Positions 35,306 to 37,076 of a DNA stretch of 37,076 bases are shown here, in pieces; the stretch's first letter is position 1, and every line of letters begins with the position of its first letter. The DNA is from Aquincola sp. GTDB taxonomy: Bacteria; Pseudomonadota; Gammaproteobacteria; Burkholderiales; Burkholderiaceae_C. A model generated the notes under the pieces. That model had not been told where the DNA came from. It saw only the letters and a list, made by a program, of their open reading frames with translations, and did not search any database. The translations under genes and the position numbers were made by a program. The stretch lies in NCBI GenBank assembly GCA_022841885.1, contig JALHQP010000023.1, forward strand, positions 1 through 37,076, in the 5' to 3' direction.

Positions 35306-35968
35306 TTACGCCCCTTCACCGGCCGCCGGCGGGGTGCGCCGCGCCTTCCAGGCGCCGAAGATCGCGATCAGCCCCGGGATGATGATCAGCGCCCAGATGA
35401 TCTTGCTCAGGTGCTGCTGCACCCAGGGCAGGTTGCCGAACAGGTATCCCGCCAGCGTCAGGCCGATCACCCAGATCAGCGCGCCGACCACGTTGTAGAG
35501 CGTGAACTTGACCCGGCTCATCTCCGCCACGCCGGCCACGAAGGGTGCAAAGGTGCGGACGAACGGCATGAAGCGCGCCAGGATGATGGTGATGCCGCCG
35601 TACTTCTCGTAGAAGGCATGCGCCTGCTCGAAGGCATGCTTGTTGAAGAAGCGGCTGTGCTCCCACTGCCAGACCTTGGGTCCGAAGTAGCGGCCGACGC
35701 TGTAGTTCACCTGGTCGCCCAGGATCGCCGCCACCGTCAGCAGCAGCATCGCCAGTGGCAGGTTCATCAGGCCCGCGCCGCACAGGGCGCCGACGATGAA
35801 CAGCAGCGAATCCCCCGGCAGGAAGGGCATCACGACGACGCCCGTCTCGGTGAAGACGATCAGGAACAGCAGTGCGTAGACCCAGGCACCGTAGGTCTGC
35901 ACGAACTGCTGCAGGTGCACGTCCACGTGCAGGATGAAGTCGATCAGGAACAGCAGCGCGTCGGGCAT
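35306..35968 (-). CDS. DedA/VTT-domain membrane protein
   Basis: A 220-aa polytopic inner-membrane protein of the DedA family, members of which flip or recycle phospholipid carriers and maintain proton-motive force. Signatures are VFTETGVVVMPFLPGDSLLF (residues 39-58), the amphipathic GRYFGPKV region and the re-entrant ILARFMPFVRTFAPFVAG with the essential Arg pair positions, then three more hydrophobic segments to IIPGLIAIFGAWKA. Charged Glu41 and Asp53 are in the expected places. It is divergent from mutL. Its precise substrate here is not known. Confidence 0.92.
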   Translation of the reverse strand: MPDALLFLIDFILHVDVHLQQFVQTYGAWVYALLFLIVFTETGVVVMPFLPGDSLLFIVGALCGAGLMNLPLAMLLLTVAAILGDQVNYSVGRYFGPKVWQWEHSRFFNKHAFEQAHAFYEKYGGITIILARFMPFVRTFAPFVAGVAEMSRVKFTLYNVVGALIWVIGLTLAGYLFGNLPWVQQHLSKIIWALIIIPGLIAIFGAWKARRTPPAAGEGA

Positions 35969-35976
35969 GGCGCGCG

Positions 35977-35982
35977 ATTATC
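35977..35982 (-). promoter_or_regulatory. Candidate -10 element of the dedA-family gene
   Basis: GATAAT, matching 5 of 6 consensus bases and followed by CG, ends 8 bases before the ATG at 35968. This implies a leaderless or 1-2-base leader mRNA; no Shine-Dalgarno is present. Confidence 0.4.
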
Positions 35983-36010
35983 CGGGCGGCGGCGCGGGGG
36001 CAGGTCGCGC

Positions 36011-36019
36011 TGCGACAAT
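36011..36019 (+). promoter_or_regulatory. Candidate extended -10 element of mutL
   Basis: TG-C-GACAAT, an extended -10 followed by CG, ends 7 bases before the GTG at 36027. A transcript starting there would be leaderless, in line with the lack of a Shine-Dalgarno. It shares GACAATCG with the leuC element. Confidence 0.4.
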
Positions 36020-36026
36020 CGGCCGC

Positions 36027-37076
<1,050 letters not shown>

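Overview
The window is GC-rich chromosomal DNA of a betaproteobacterium, most probably of the order Burkholderiales (Rubrivivax/Leptothrix/Comamonadaceae-like). This rests on several gene orders typical of that order: leuC-leuD-leuB-asd followed by fimV, sdhCDAB-sdhE-gltA, a Bug (TctC-type) binding protein beside a CaiB/BaiF CoA-transferase, and a GntR gene divergent from a methylmalonyl-CoA mutase operon. It is densely coded: 36 protein genes were found, the ones at both edges are cut (fimV at the left, mutL at the right), and no non-coding gap exceeds about 250 bases (the longest is 511-757). No rRNA, tRNA, insertion sequence, prophage or CRISPR array was seen.

Layout: (1) 1-5574, minus strand: leuC, an entericidin-like lipoprotein, leuD, a two-helix membrane protein, leuB, asd and the start of fimV; this is leucine and aspartate-family amino acid synthesis plus a pilus/polarity protein. 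(2) 5615-9750: an HMG-CoA-lyase-like gene, a CoA-transferase and a periplasmic carboxylate-binding protein, with a divergent LysR regulator; this looks like a small catabolic unit for an organic acid. (3) 9789-11834: an acetyltransferase, a TerB/DUF533 membrane protein and a methyltransferase. (4) 11826-20770: a tightly packed minus-strand operon scpA-meaB-pccB-pccA-(PhoD-like phosphatase)-(VOC protein), with a divergent GntR regulator. It encodes propionyl-CoA to succinyl-CoA conversion; the VOC protein carries the methylmalonyl-CoA epimerase signature and completes the route. (5) 20862-25568: a PLP aminotransferase, a Tat-exported PhoX phosphatase and, convergent, a BktB-like thiolase. (6) 25699-30314: a DUF2855 protein, selD, egtD and the divergent egtB, which places ergothioneine synthesis next to selenophosphate synthesis. 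(7) 30315-35968: gltA, sdhE, sdhB, sdhA, sdhD, sdhC and dedA on the minus strand. (8) 36027 to the end: mutL.

Functionally, thiolase, propionyl-CoA carboxylase/mutase/epimerase, succinate dehydrogenase and citrate synthase would join odd-chain or branched acyl-CoA breakdown to the TCA cycle. The observations most worth a second look are the egtB/egtD/selD neighbourhood (a possible selenoneine link), the lyase/CoA-transferase/binding-protein unit, the VOC epimerase candidate with an altered metal site, the phosphatase coupled into the propionyl-CoA operon, and a recurring -10-like element ending in AATCG set very close to several start codons, which suggests leaderless or very short-leader transcripts.
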